Positions 34,777-44,170 of a stretch of 64,000 nt of DNA are shown piece by piece (within the stretch, counting starts at the first letter, position 1; each line of letters opens with the position of its first letter). The DNA comes from DASZIT01 sp963770635 (lineage in GTDB: Bacteria; Actinomycetota; Acidimicrobiia; Acidimicrobiales; RAAP-2). The notes under the pieces were generated by a model. The model was not told the DNA's origin. It searched no databases and saw nothing but the letters and a program-made list of their open reading frames with translations. The position numbers and the translations under genes are program-made. The stretch is taken from the NCBI GenBank assembly GCA_963770635.1, contig CAVYQI010000004.1:124001-188000 (forward strand). Reading direction: 5' to 3'.

Positions 34777-36167
34777 TCCGTCGTCCCCCCGATGGTCACC
34801 CCGGTGATCCGGAGGGTGGCCTGCCCGCAGCCGACCGGCACGCTCTGGCCGTCCTTGCCGCAGGTTCCCGGGGTCATGGCGAAGTCGGTGGCCACCGCGT
34901 CCACCCGCTTGAGGATCTCCGGGCCGTTGCCGATCAGGTTGGCGTCGCGCAGTGGCTCGGTGATCCGGCCGTTCTCGATCAGATACGCCTCGGTGGTGCC
35001 GAACACGAAGTCGCCGGTGGTGGTGTTGACCTGTCCGCCGCCCAGCTTGGCCACGTAGACCCCGTGGGGGGTCTGGGCGACGATCTCGTCGGCGTCCTCC
35101 TCGCCGGGCAGCAGAAAGGTGTTGGTCATCCGCACCATCGGCAGGTGCTGATAGGTCTGCCGGCGACCGTTGCCCGATGACACCCGGCCCTCCTTGCGGG
35201 CCCGGAGGAAGTCCCACAGGTACTCGGTCAACATGCCGTTCTCGATCAGCACGTTCCTTTGGGCCGGACGGCCCTCGTCGTCGAAGCCGAAGGTGCCCCA
35301 CTCGGAACCGACGGTGCCGTCGTCGACCAGGGTGACCAGCGGGCTGGCCACCGGCTTGCCGACCTGGCCGACGTAGACCGAGGCGTTCTTGGCGATGTGA
35401 TCGGCCTCGAGCCCGTGCCCGCAGGCCTCATGGAAGAGGATGCCACCGCTCCCGCCGGCCAGCACCACCGGCACCTCGCCGGACGGCGCCGGCCGGGCCG
35501 ACAGCTTGGACAGCGCCCGACCGGCCGCCATGCGGGCCAGGTCCTCGACCGACACGTCGTCGAACAGCTCGTAGCCGACGGTGTGGGCCGTCGTCTCATG
35601 TCCGGTCTGGAGACCGGTGTCCCCTTCGGCCACGCAGGCCACCGAGAAGCGGGTCCGGCGCTGCTGGTCTTCGGCCAGCAACCCATCGGAGTTGGCGATC
35701 AGCACCCGCCGCCTCGACCCGCCGTAGCCGGCCTGCACCTGGGAGATCGCCCCGCCGCTGCCCCGGGCAGCTTCGTCGGCCTGCCGCAGGAGGTCGAGGG
35801 TGTCGGCCTTGGACACCGCCGGTTCCGGGTCGGAACCGATGCGTCGGGCACCCCCGGTTGCCTCCAGGGAGCCGACGGCCACCGTGTGGGTTCCCCCGCC
35901 TCCGCGGCGGGCGACCGCGGACGCGGCTTCGGCCGCCTTGATGAGCCCGGCTTCGCTGAGGTCGGCGGTGTGGGCAAAGCCGGTGGTGTCTCCGGTGACG
36001 ACTCGGATCCCGGCGCCCCGCTCCCGTCCGGATGACAGCTCCTCCACCCGTCCGTCGTCGAGCAGTGCAGACGAATTGGAACGGTCTTCGGCGAACACCT
36101 CGGCAAATTCCCCGCCGTGCCGGAGGGCTTCTCCGAGCACCCGCTCCAATACCGGTGTATCGATCAC
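34773..36167 (-). CDS. tldD: TldD-family metalloprotease
   Basis: This is the catalytic subunit of the TldD/TldE peptidase, 464 residues. The zinc-binding signature is FHEACGHGLE (His-Glu-x-x-x-His). Other landmarks are RGAGIRVVTGDTTGFAHTAD, NSDGLLAEDQQRRTRFSVACVA, VTLVDDGTVGSEWGTFGFDDEG, TNTFLLPGEEDADEI, and FVFGTTEAYLIENGRITEPL. The GTG start has AGGAGG 5 nt upstream; the further upstream ATG adds unrelated residues and runs into the divergent thioesterase gene. Coupled to tldE. No peptide precursor or RiPP gene is recognised nearby. Confidence 0.94.
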   Translation of the reverse strand: MIDTPVLERVLGEALRHGGEFAEVFAEDRSNSSALLDDGRVEELSSGRERGAGIRVVTGDTTGFAHTADLSEAGLIKAAEAASAVARRGGGGTHTVAVGSLEATGGARRIGSDPEPAVSKADTLDLLRQADEAARGSGGAISQVQAGYGGSRRRVLIANSDGLLAEDQQRRTRFSVACVAEGDTGLQTGHETTAHTVGYELFDDVSVEDLARMAAGRALSKLSARPAPSGEVPVVLAGGSGGILFHEACGHGLEADHIAKNASVYVGQVGKPVASPLVTLVDDGTVGSEWGTFGFDDEGRPAQRNVLIENGMLTEYLWDFLRARKEGRVSSGNGRRQTYQHLPMVRMTNTFLLPGEEDADEIVAQTPHGVYVAKLGGGQVNTTTGDFVFGTTEAYLIENGRITEPLRDANLIGNGPEILKRVDAVATDFAMTPGTCGKDGQSVPVGCGQATLRITGVTIGGTTE

Positions 36168-36236
36168 TCCTGCCTCCTCGCTGGGTCGACCCGGATTCGT
36201 TGGCCGACCCAGGGCTGTCTCCCGTATGGTACCGGC

Positions 36237-36614
36237 GTGGCCCTGCACACCGGTTTGTCGGCCCGAGTCGATCTCCATGTCACCGACGCCGACACTGCGC
36301 TGGCCTTCCACTCCGGGGACGTCCCGGTCCTGGCCACGCCCCGGCTACTGGCGCTGTGCGAACAAGCCGCCATCATGGCGGTGGAAGGGCACCTGCCCGA
36401 GGGGACCACCAGTGTGGCCAAACGGGCGCAGTTCGATCACCTGGTACCCGTGGGCGTCGGCGGCAATGTCCGGGCCGAGGCCTCGCTCGACAGCATCCAG
36501 GGCCGCCGGCTCTCATTCACCGTCTCGGTCTCCGATGCGTCCGGGTTGGTGGCGGCGGGCAAGGTGTCCCGGGTGGTAGTGGATCGGGAGACCTTCCTGG
36601 CCAACGCCCGCTGA
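36237..36614 (+). CDS. Hot-dog fold thioesterase (FlK-like)
   Basis: This is a small 125-residue thioesterase-superfamily protein. LATPRLLALCEQAAIMAVEGHLPEGTTSVAKRAQFDHLVPVGVGGNVRAEASL closely follows the fluoroacetyl-CoA thioesterase-like pattern, with Thr, Glu and His positions (PEGTTSV, CEQAA, FDHL) equivalent to the catalytic set. It probably hydrolyses an acyl-CoA, substrate unknown. The GTG is chosen because upstream codons overlap the divergent tldD; a TATGGT about 10 bp upstream of the start suggests a leaderless mRNA. Confidence 0.82.
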   Translation: MALHTGLSARVDLHVTDADTALAFHSGDVPVLATPRLLALCEQAAIMAVEGHLPEGTTSVAKRAQFDHLVPVGVGGNVRAEASLDSIQGRRLSFTVSVSDASGLVAAGKVSRVVVDRETFLANAR

Positions 36615-36694
36615 GCCGGGGGCAATCTTCCTTCCGATCGGGTTCATCCCACTCAACGTCCGCCCGTATGCAACTGGGTATCCCGAACCAAGCG

Positions 36695-36710
36695 GTATCA
36701 CGGGTGATAC
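36695..36710. promoter_or_regulatory. Operator of toxin-antitoxin module 1 (GTATCAC-GG-GTGATAC)
   Basis: A perfect 7-bp inverted repeat with a 2-nt centre lies 9 bp upstream of the antitoxin GTG start. The right arm overlaps a TGATAC sequence that could be the -10 element. This layout is typical of autoregulated toxin-antitoxin operons, in which the antitoxin binds its own promoter. Confidence 0.7.
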
Positions 36711-36719
36711 ACTGGGTGT

Positions 36720-36956
36720 GTGGCAATCGTAACGATCCGAGATCTTCGTAACCACGGGGGCGAGGTCGTCGACCGTGCGTCGCAAGGAGAGTCAGTGATC
36801 ATCACCCGCGGAGGTAAGCCAGTCGCCGAGCTTCGTCCGCTGGCTCCTCCGGGATTGACCGCAGCCGCCCTCCTGGTCCGCTGGCACCGACTCCCGCCGA
36901 TCGATCCAGATGAGCTTCGAGAGGACATCGAGACAGTGTTGGACAACTCGGTATGA
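36720..36956 (+). CDS. Phd/YefM-type antitoxin
   Basis: This 78-residue antitoxin starts MAIVTIRDLRNHGGEVVDRASQGESVIITRGGKPVAELRPL, the Phd/YefM DNA-binding fold, followed by a toxin-binding C-terminal tail (PPIDPDELREDIETVLDNSV). It neutralises the PIN toxin encoded next and should repress the operon through the palindrome upstream. The start is GTG. The stop overlaps the toxin start by 4 nt (ATGA). Confidence 0.9.
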   Translation: MAIVTIRDLRNHGGEVVDRASQGESVIITRGGKPVAELRPLAPPGLTAAALLVRWHRLPPIDPDELREDIETVLDNSV

Positions 36957-37390
36957 GCGAATCGAGCCGCTTCGATCGCGGCGTCCTCGACACATCGACC
37001 GTCATCCTTCTGACGGAAATCAGGGATGCCACCCAACTGCCGGCGGAGCCTCTCATAACCGCTGTCACATTGGCCGAACTCACAGTCGGTCCGTTGGTAG
37101 CAAAGGAAGAAACAACCCGGGCCGCCCGTCAAGCACACTTGCAGCAGGCCGAGTCCGACTTTGACCCCCTCCCATTTGACAGTGACGCAGCTCGCGCCTT
37201 TGGGCGAGTCGCTTCGTCGCTTCGGCGATCCGGCCGGAAGGCGAACGCCCGTGCCTTAGATGCACTGATCGCCGCCACTGCGATGGCCAACGATTTGCCG
37301 GTATACACCTGCAATCCCACCGACTTTGCCGGCATCGATGACCTCGACGTGGTCGAAGTTGCTCATCCGTTGCGCCCGACGTCAGGCTGA
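36953..37390 (+). CDS. PIN-domain toxin (VapC-like)
   Basis: This is a predicted site-specific RNase toxin of 145 residues. The acidic metal-binding residues are in FDRGVLDTSTVIL (Asp), TAVTLAELTVG (Glu), ARALDALIAATAMAND (Asp) and YTCNPTDFAGI (Asp). Coupled to the Phd-type antitoxin. The RNA target is not predictable from sequence. The module sits alone between a thioesterase and a transglutaminase gene with no sign of a larger mobile element. Confidence 0.9.
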   Translation: MSESSRFDRGVLDTSTVILLTEIRDATQLPAEPLITAVTLAELTVGPLVAKEETTRAARQAHLQQAESDFDPLPFDSDAARAFGRVASSLRRSGRKANARALDALIAATAMANDLPVYTCNPTDFAGIDDLDVVEVAHPLRPTSG

Positions 37391-37440
37391 GCTTCCTTCA
37401 GACGCAGCGCCACCCAACTGCCGGAGGAACCGCTACCCCG

Positions 37441-38316
37441 TCAGACCCACTCGGCCACCGCCACCTCCACCGGACCGGCGGCGGTGAAGAAGCTGACCAC
37501 CCGGGGCGGTACCCGTAGCCCGTCGTCATTCTGGTAGCGGTTGCGAATGGCAGCGTGCTGGCCGGAGAGGGTCAGGGCGGCAATCTCGTCGACGTAGGCA
37601 TCATCGCGGTCGGATGCCCCCTCCCCCATCAACCGGCCCCAGCCGTCCCACGGCAGCATCTCCACTTTGTTGAGGGCGGCCAGGTCACGCCCCACATTGG
37701 CCTTGATGAACCACTGACCCCACATGTCGAGGATGCCGAAGCGGTTACCGCTGTCTTCGCCGGCCTGGCAGCGGAGCCACGCCTCGCCGGCGGGTAGGAA
37801 CCGACCGGGCGGAAGGTCGGCGGGATCGTCGGCCAACCCGGTCAGTCGGCGCTGGTGGTCGTCAATCTGCGCGTCGAGGGTGACCCAGCGGCCGCCGTCC
37901 CAGTATTCGACCACCCAGTGGTCGACCCATTTCCCCATTTCGAAGTAGCCGGCAAAGCCGCAGCGCGCCCGGCTGGGCACTCCCGCCCGGCGTAGCAGGG
38001 CCACCGTCAGCACCGAGAAGTGGCGGCAGTTGCCGGCGAAGCGGCGATCAGGCGCTCGGGGCTCGACCAACGGGCCCGGCGCGATCTCCAGGATGCGCTC
38101 GATCATGGCCGATGCCGGCCGGACCTGGACGTCATCCTGGCGTTCGGCCGCCACCGTCACCCCGTAGGCATCGGCCCAGAACGGGTGGAGGATGAGACCC
38201 TGCACGGCGGCAGCCACCCCGATCGGGTCAGAGGGCATGCCGTCCAGGGCCTCGTCCAAGCCGGACAGCACCGTCATCGAGCCAGGGGTCGCGTAGTAAC
38301 TGACGTCGTCGCTCAT
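37441..38316 (-). CDS. Transglutaminase-like cysteine peptidase-fold protein
   Basis: This is a 291-residue protein with a transglutaminase-like core: the Cys in FAGNCRHFSVLTVALLRRAGVPSRARCGF, the His in KWVDHWVVEYWDGGRW, and the Asp in VTLDAQIDDHQ make the papain-like triad. No signal peptide is present, so it is likely cytoplasmic. The ATG at MSDDVSYY is chosen because AAAGGGGGG lies upstream; the longer frame begins in the divergent MFS region. The function (protease, deglycosylase-like or other) is unknown. Confidence 0.82.
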   Translation of the reverse strand: MSDDVSYYATPGSMTVLSGLDEALDGMPSDPIGVAAAVQGLILHPFWADAYGVTVAAERQDDVQVRPASAMIERILEIAPGPLVEPRAPDRRFAGNCRHFSVLTVALLRRAGVPSRARCGFAGYFEMGKWVDHWVVEYWDGGRWVTLDAQIDDHQRRLTGLADDPADLPPGRFLPAGEAWLRCQAGEDSGNRFGILDMWGQWFIKANVGRDLAALNKVEMLPWDGWGRLMGEGASDRDDAYVDEIAALTLSGQHAAIRNRYQNDDGLRVPPRVVSFFTAAGPVEVAVAEWV

Positions 38317-38425
38317 GAAATGACCCCCCTTTGAGAATCGCTCTCGCGGCGATCCCAGCATGTTCCCGTCTCCGAATTCGTTCTCGAATGGTAGGTCGGA
38401 ACCGCCGCCAATTGGGGTCAAACTG

Positions 38426-39639
38426 GTGCCCGTGAACCTGCCGGCCTCCCGGGTGCGAACCGATCAGCGTGGCGCCCTGCTTCCGATCGGCGGCAGCTTC
38501 GTCGTCTTCGGGATGTTCTGGGGGAGTTGGGCGGTCGCGACCGCCGACATCCGCACCACCTACGGGCTGTCGGACGCCCAGTTGGGCTCCCTCCTGGCCG
38601 TGGCCGTGGCGGTGAGCGGCACCCTCGGCGCCATCGTCGGCAACCGGGCCGAGCGGTGGGGCGCGGTCCCCACCTTGGTCCGATCGCTGCTGGTGTGGGC
38701 GGTGCTGCTGGCCCTCACCGGGGCCGCCCGCACCCGCACCGAGTTCATCGTCGCCTTCATCGCCGCCACCGCCGCCGGCGGGTGTGTGGACATGACCATG
38801 AATGCGGCGTCGGCCGCCCGCTTGGGCCAGAGCCCCGGGCGCCTCGTCCGGTTCCACGGCATTTTCAATCTCGGTGCGCTGGTGGGGGCGGTGGCGGTCG
38901 GCTCACTGGTGCAATCCCAGGTGTCATGGCGCTGGGCATGGCCGATGGTGGCCGTCGTCGCCTTGCCCGTCGCCGCCTGGGTTCACCTCCGGGGATCGGA
39001 CCCCGATCCCGACCGCGTCGCCGCCGGCCCGGTGCCCCCCGAACACCACGCCACCGGTGGCCGCGCCCACCTGTCGTTCCTCCGCTCGCTGGGCCAGTTG
39101 CGCGCCGACGGCCTCATCGTGCTGCTGGTGGTCTTCGCCGCCGCCGAGATCGTCGAAGGTGGGGTCGACACCTGGGGCGTCCTCTATCTCCGGACCCACT
39201 TGGCCGTCACCGCCCTGGTCGGTGCCACCGCCTACGGCCTCGGACAGACCATCGCCGTCCTCACCCGCGGGATCGGCGGCCCGAGCCTGGGCCGGATCGG
39301 TCCGCGACTGGGGGTGATCGCCGGGGCCGGGGTCGCCTGCACGGGTCTGTCCATCGAGGCCTTGGCCGGCACCCGGTTGTTGGCCGGGGTCGGACTGGCC
39401 CGGCCGCCGGGGGCTCCGCGGTCTTCTGGCCGCTGTTGATGGCCCACGTGTCCACCGTGGCCAGTCGCCCCACCGCCACGGTCAGCGCCTTCACTGCCGC
39501 CGGCTACCTGGGCTGGGTAGCCGGGGCCCCGATCATCGGGCTGCTCGCCGATACCTGGGGCCTCGGGGTCGGGCTCGAAGTCACCGCCGGTTTGGCGGGA
39601 TTGGTGGCCGCGGCGATGGCCGGAGGACGACGGCTGTGA
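38426..39639 (+). CDS. Major facilitator superfamily transporter, one base missing near the end
   Basis: This 12-helix transporter of about 404 residues is restored if one base is added. The first frame gives LLPIGGSFVVFGMFWGSWAVATADIRTTYGLSDAQLGSLLAVAVAVSGTLGAIVGNRAERWG and on to RLLAGVGLA; the frame then shifts near 39400. Adding one base gives AAAGGSAVFWPLLMAHVSTVASRPTATVSAFTAAGYLGWVAGAPIIGLLADTWG. The conserved-type loop between helices 2 and 3 (GNRAERWGAVPTL) is present. Substrate unknown. The start is uncertain among two GTGs and an upstream ATG. Confidence 0.8.
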
Positions 39640-39732
39640 CCTGGGGTTACTGCCGCCATAGCCGCATCTCTTCGCGCTTGGCCAACCCAACCTGCGCACC
39701 CGGTCACTGGTATCGTGATCGCCAGAGCGCAC

Positions 39733-41700
39733 ATGCCCAACCTCCTCTCCCGCATCGACAGCCCTAACGACCTCCGCACCCTGTCCGCCGAGGAGTTGAC
39801 CGAACTTTCCGCGGAGATCCGAGAGTTCATCGTCGGCGCCGTCACCACCACCGGCGGACATCTCGGATCCAATCTCGGAGTGGTGGAACTGACCCTGGCG
39901 CTGCACCGCACCTTCGATTCCCCCCGGGACGTCATCCTCTGGGACACCGGGCACCAGGCCTACGTCCACAAGCTGGTCACCGGGCGGCGCGATTTCACCC
40001 AGCTCCGTCAGGCCGGCGGCCTCTCCGGTTACCCGAACCGGTCCGAGTCCGAACACGATTGGGTCGAGAACAGTCATGCCTCGACCATCCTCAGCTATGC
40101 CCACGGCCTGGCCAGCGGCTTCGAGATCCAAGGGGTCGAGCGGCAGGTAGTGGCGGTGGTAGGCGACGGGGCGTTGACCGGCGGCATGGCCTACGAGGCC
40201 CTCAACAACCTCGGCCACTCGGGCAAACGGGTCCTCATCGTACTCAACGACAACGGGCGTTCCTACGCGCCGACGGTGTCGCGGCTCTCGGTCGGGCTCA
40301 CCCACCTGCGTCTCAACCCCACCTACGTACACGCCCGGCAACGGATCCGGAACGTGCTCCGCGGCATCCCCGCGGTCGGTGGGCTGGCCTACTCCGGCGT
40401 GCACGGGCTCACCAGCGCGGTCCGCGAGGTGGTCACCCCCCACACCTTCTTCGAGGCCCTCGGCATCCGCTACGCCGGCCCGATCGACGGTCACGACATC
40501 GCCGGAGTGGAGCAGGCTCTGGTCAACGCCTCCGGATGGGAGGGGCCGATCGTCATCCACGTACTGACCCAGAAGGGCCGGGGTTACGCGCCGGCCGAAG
40601 AGGACGACATCCAGAACCTGCACGACTTCAAGGTGAAGCAGACGGTCAAGAGCGATGCCCCCGACGGCGACATTCCGCCCGCCGAGCTCGACGAGGTGGC
40701 AGCCATCCCGCCGCTGACCTTCACCGACGCCTTCACCCGATCACTGCTGCGGAACGCCGAAGCCGACGCCCGGATCGTGGCCATCACCGCGGCGATGCCC
40801 GGGCCCACCGGCCTGCTCCCGTTCGAGGCGAGGTTCCCCGATCGCTTCTTCGACGTCGGGATCGCCGAGCAGCACGCGGTGACGGCGGCGGCGGGCATGG
40901 CCATGGCCGGCCTGCGACCGGTGGTGGCGATCTACTCGACCTTCTTTTCGCGCGCCTTCGACCAGGCCAACTTCGACGTCGGGCTCCATCACGCCCCAGT
41001 GGTCTTCGCCCTCGACCGGGCCGGGATCACCGGCGATGACGGGCCCAGCCATCACGGCTTGCTCGACATGCCCCTGGCCCTGTCCATCCCCGGGATGACG
41101 GTGTTCGCCCCGTCGTCGGCGCCCGAGGTCGAGGTGATGCTCGACGAGGCGCTGGCGCTCGAGGGACCCTCGGCCATCCGCTTCCCGAAGACCCCCGCCC
41201 CGGTGGTGGCCGGCGGCTCGGTCGGATCAGGCCTCCACGCCCGGCGGCTCCGGCAGGGCGACGGCTCGGCCTGCATCCTGGCGGTGGGAAAGATGGTGGC
41301 CGCCGCCGAGGAAGCCGCCGACAAGCTCAGTGTCGAGGGGGTCGACGTCACCGTCTGGGATGTCCGGGTGGTAGCTCCCCCCGACCCCGAGATGTTGGCC
41401 GACGCCATCCTCCATCGACACGTCTTCACCGTCGAAGACGGCATGCGCCAGGGTGGCGCCGGCATGTATCTGGCCGACGCCATCGGCAAGTCGTACCAGA
41501 GCCGGATGCTTCCCGGTGACGATGCCGGCGACGGCCCGATACCGCCGGTGACGGTGCTGGGCATCCCCAGCGCCTACATCCCGCAGGACAAGCCCGATCG
41601 CATCCTGGCCCGCTTCGGCCTCGACGGTCCGGGCCTCGCCCATTCGATCCGGGAGGTGGTCTCCTCACCGGCGCTCCCCGGGTCGGATGTCGCCGATTGA
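39733..41700 (+). CDS. dxs: 1-deoxy-D-xylulose-5-phosphate synthase
   Basis: Dxs condenses pyruvate and glyceraldehyde 3-phosphate, the first step of the non-mevalonate isoprenoid pathway. The 655-residue enzyme is full length. Landmarks are LLSRIDSPNDLRTLSAEELTEL at the N-terminus, GGHLGSNLGVVELTLALH, the thiamine-diphosphate motif VGDGALTGGMAYEALNNLGHSGKRVLIVLND, FFDVGIAEQHAVTAAAGMAMAGLRPVVAIYSTFFSRAFDQ, and GDDGPSHHGLLDMPLA. The ATG six codons after a GTG matches the usual Dxs start. It stands alone before the fadD19-like gene. Confidence 0.97.
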   Translation: MPNLLSRIDSPNDLRTLSAEELTELSAEIREFIVGAVTTTGGHLGSNLGVVELTLALHRTFDSPRDVILWDTGHQAYVHKLVTGRRDFTQLRQAGGLSGYPNRSESEHDWVENSHASTILSYAHGLASGFEIQGVERQVVAVVGDGALTGGMAYEALNNLGHSGKRVLIVLNDNGRSYAPTVSRLSVGLTHLRLNPTYVHARQRIRNVLRGIPAVGGLAYSGVHGLTSAVREVVTPHTFFEALGIRYAGPIDGHDIAGVEQALVNASGWEGPIVIHVLTQKGRGYAPAEEDDIQNLHDFKVKQTVKSDAPDGDIPPAELDEVAAIPPLTFTDAFTRSLLRNAEADARIVAITAAMPGPTGLLPFEARFPDRFFDVGIAEQHAVTAAAGMAMAGLRPVVAIYSTFFSRAFDQANFDVGLHHAPVVFALDRAGITGDDGPSHHGLLDMPLALSIPGMTVFAPSSAPEVEVMLDEALALEGPSAIRFPKTPAPVVAGGSVGSGLHARRLRQGDGSACILAVGKMVAAAEEAADKLSVEGVDVTVWDVRVVAPPDPEMLADAILHRHVFTVEDGMRQGGAGMYLADAIGKSYQSRMLPGDDAGDGPIPPVTVLGIPSAYIPQDKPDRILARFGLDGPGLAHSIREVVSSPALPGSDVAD

Positions 41701-41771
41701 TCCGGCGCTCCCTGCGGTGACCGGCCTTCGGCGTCGACGTTTTCAGCCATTGCCGTGCTTGCCGCCAGAAC

Positions 41772-41785
41772 AGAAACGTGTTCTA
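41772..41785. promoter_or_regulatory. KstR-like operator AGAAACGTGTTCTA upstream of the fadD19-like gene
   Basis: It differs from TNNAACNNGTTNNA only at the first base and lies 11 bp before the ligase ATG, where a repressor would block transcription. The same pattern occurs exactly at two other steroid-type promoters in this window. No KstR gene is visible here. Confidence 0.6.
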
Positions 41786-41796
41786 CTTATCCGCCG

Positions 41797-43450
41797 ATGA
41801 CCTTCAACCTCGCCGACTTGTTTGAAGCGTCCGTCGACGCCTTCCCCGACAACGAATACCTGGTGGCCGATGGGAAACGGCGCACCTATGCGGAGATGGA
41901 GGCCCGGGCCAACCGCCTCGCCCATCACCTGGCCGCCAACGGTGTCGGCCCCGGGGACCACGTCGGCATCTACTCGGTCAACTCGGTGGAGTGGGTGGAG
42001 GCGGCCTGGGCGGTGTTCAAGCTCCGGGCGGTGTGGATCAACATCAACTACCGCTACGTGAAAGAAGAGCTCCGTTACCTCTTCTCCAACGCCGACCTGG
42101 TGGCGCTGGTGCACCAGGCCGAGTTCGGGCCCCGGGTCACCGAGCTCCTGCCCGATCTCCCCGACCTCCGCCATGTCATCACCATCGACGACGGCTCGGG
42201 TCAACCGCTCCCGCCTGGCGCCGTCCCCTACGAGGACGCCATGGCCTCCGGCGGCCCCGAGCGCGACTTCGGGCCCCGCTCCGACGACGATCACTACATC
42301 CTCTACACCGGGGGAACCACCGGGATGCCCAAGGGGGTGGTCTGGCGTCACGAGGACGTCTTCTTCGCCCTCGGCGGCGGGGTCGACCCGGTGACCAACA
42401 CCCGGGTTCCGGGGCCCGAAGCCATGGTCGAGAAGGGCCGGGCCCAGGGCGGCGCCCAGATCACCTTCCTACCCATCGCTCCCCTCATGCACGGCGCCAC
42501 CCAGTGGGCGGTGATGGGCCAGAGCTTCACCGGCAACCGGATCGTGTTGATGGGCAAGTTCGACCCCCATGAGGTGTGGCGACTGGTGGAGACCGAAAAG
42601 GTCAACTCGGTGATGATCACCGGCGATGCCATGGGCAAGCCGCTGGTCGAGGCGCTCGACGATCCCGGTGCTTCCTACGACGTCTCCTCGCTGTTCGCGG
42701 TGGTGTCCTCCGCCGCCCTGTTCTCGGCCCCGGTGAAGGACGAGTTCTTCAAGCACCTGCCCAACATCCTGATCACCGACGCGGTGGGCTCGTCGGAAAC
42801 CGGCAGCAACGGGATGACCATCGTGGGCAAGGACAACACCGCCATGCGGAGCGGTCCGACCGTCACCCCCCTCGGCAACACGGTGGTGTTCGACGAGGAC
42901 CTCCAGCTGGTGGCTCCCGGCTCCGGGGTCATCGGGAAGATCGCCCGCGGCGGCGATGTCCCCGTCGGCTACTACAACGACCCGGTCAAGTCGGCCGAGG
43001 TCTTCATCACCGTCGACGGCCGGCGCTACGCGATGCCCGGTGACTTCGCCACCATCGAGGCCGACGGATCCATCACCCTGCTGGGCCGGGGATCGGTGTG
43101 CATCAACTCGGGGGGCGAGAAGATCTTCCCCGAAGAGGTCGAATCCGGCGGTCCGCTCCCATCCCGATGTGCTCGACGCCATCGTGGTCGGGGCCGATGA
43201 CGACCGGTGGGGGCAGCGGGTGGCGGCCATCATCTGCCCCCGGCCCGGACGCCATCCCAACCTCCACGACATCCAGGAACACTGCCGGGAGGCCATCGCC
43301 GGCTACAAGGTGCCGCGCCAGTTGCACGTGGTGGATGCCATCCTCCGGTCACCGAGCGGGAAGCCCGACTACCGGTGGGCCGCCGACATCGTGAAGAACG
43401 TGCCCGAGGAGACCGACGCCGGCGGCGCCCGGACCGCCAGCGGCTCGTGA
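41797..43450 (+). CDS. fadD19: FadD19-like steroid side-chain acyl-CoA ligase, one extra base near the 3' end
   Basis: The ligase activates a C26-type steroid carboxylate to its CoA thioester before side-chain beta-oxidation. The AMP-binding motif YTGGTTGMPKGVVWRHED, the core ITDAVGSSETG and the A8-A10 region LLGRGSVCINSGGEKIFPEEVE are clear. Resemblance to mycobacterial FadD19 is strong along the length (YRYVKEELRYLFSNADLVALVHQ, ALFSAPVKDEFFKHLPN, and GYKVPR...SPSGKPDYRWA). The frame breaks near 43144; removing one base gives EEVEPAVRSHPDVLDAIVVG and a protein of about 550 residues. A KstR-like site lies just upstream. High confidence for an acyl-CoA ligase, good for FadD19. Confidence 0.87.
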
Positions 43451-43516
43451 GGCGTCGGGCCTGCCGGTGCCTCCGGCACCCGGCGCCCGCATGACCCTCG
43501 GACCGGGCTGAGCCCG

Positions 43517-44146
43517 GTGCCCATCGACCTGGCCGACCTGGCCCGACCGGCCCATACCGCGGTGCTGACCATGGAGATCCAGCGGGGGGTGGTCGGGGAT
43601 CTGAGTGCCTACCCGCAACTGGCCGACGCCGCCGCCAAGGTCGGGGTTATCCCCAATACCGCCCGCCTGATCGCCCGTGCCCGGGGACGGGGGGTGCCGG
43701 TCATCCACTGCACCGCCGAGTTCCGCCCCGACCGGGCGGGGACGGCGGTGAACAGCCAAGTGATCGCCGCCGCCCTCCGCAACCCCGATCACCTGCTGGC
43801 CGGGACCCCACCGGCGGAGCTGGTCGCCGAGTTGGGACCGCTTCCGGCTGATCTGGTCTCATCCCGGCTCTCGGGGATCTCGCCGTTCATCGGCACGTCC
43901 CTGGATAGCTGGCTGCGCAATCTCGGTGTCCGGACCGTCATCGCCACCGGGGTGTCGGTGAACCTCGGTGTGCTCGGTCTGGTCATCGAAGCGGTCAACT
44001 TCGGCTACCAGGTGGTGGTGCCCCGCGATGCGGTGGCCGGGATCCCCGAACCGTACGCGGAGGCGGTGCTGGACAACACCTTCCCGCTGGTGTCCACCTT
44101 GACCACCGTCAACCTGCTGCTGGAGGCCTGGTCGTCCGAGGCTTGA
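43517..44146 (+). CDS. Isochorismatase-fold protein with degenerate catalytic triad
   Basis: This 209-residue isochorismatase-like (cysteine hydrolase) fold protein has the usual scaffold: AHTAVLTMEIQRGVV, VPVIHCTAEFRPD, LSGISPFIGTSLDSWLRNLGVRTVIATGVSVNLGVLGLVIEA, YQVVVPRDAVAG. Each expected catalytic residue seems replaced: Asp by Glu (LTMEIQ), Lys by Arg (SSRLSG), and Cys by Gly (VNLGV where VCV is usual). It may be a non-enzymatic relative or use different chemistry. GTG start. It follows the fadD19-like gene on the same strand with a 66-bp gap. Confidence 0.8.
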   Translation: MPIDLADLARPAHTAVLTMEIQRGVVGDLSAYPQLADAAAKVGVIPNTARLIARARGRGVPVIHCTAEFRPDRAGTAVNSQVIAAALRNPDHLLAGTPPAELVAELGPLPADLVSSRLSGISPFIGTSLDSWLRNLGVRTVIATGVSVNLGVLGLVIEAVNFGYQVVVPRDAVAGIPEPYAEAVLDNTFPLVSTLTTVNLLLEAWSSEA

Positions 44147-44170
44147 GGCCGGGCGCCTGCCCGCCGCCGA

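Noticed and set aside
34777..35301. Upstream extension of the tldE frame
   Set aside because: It lies inside tldD in another frame and the ATGA overlap at 34773-34776 gives a natural start.
36695..37390. Toxin-antitoxin module 1 as part of an integrated mobile element
   Set aside because: No integrase, transposase, tRNA or flanking direct repeats were seen; the module appears isolated.
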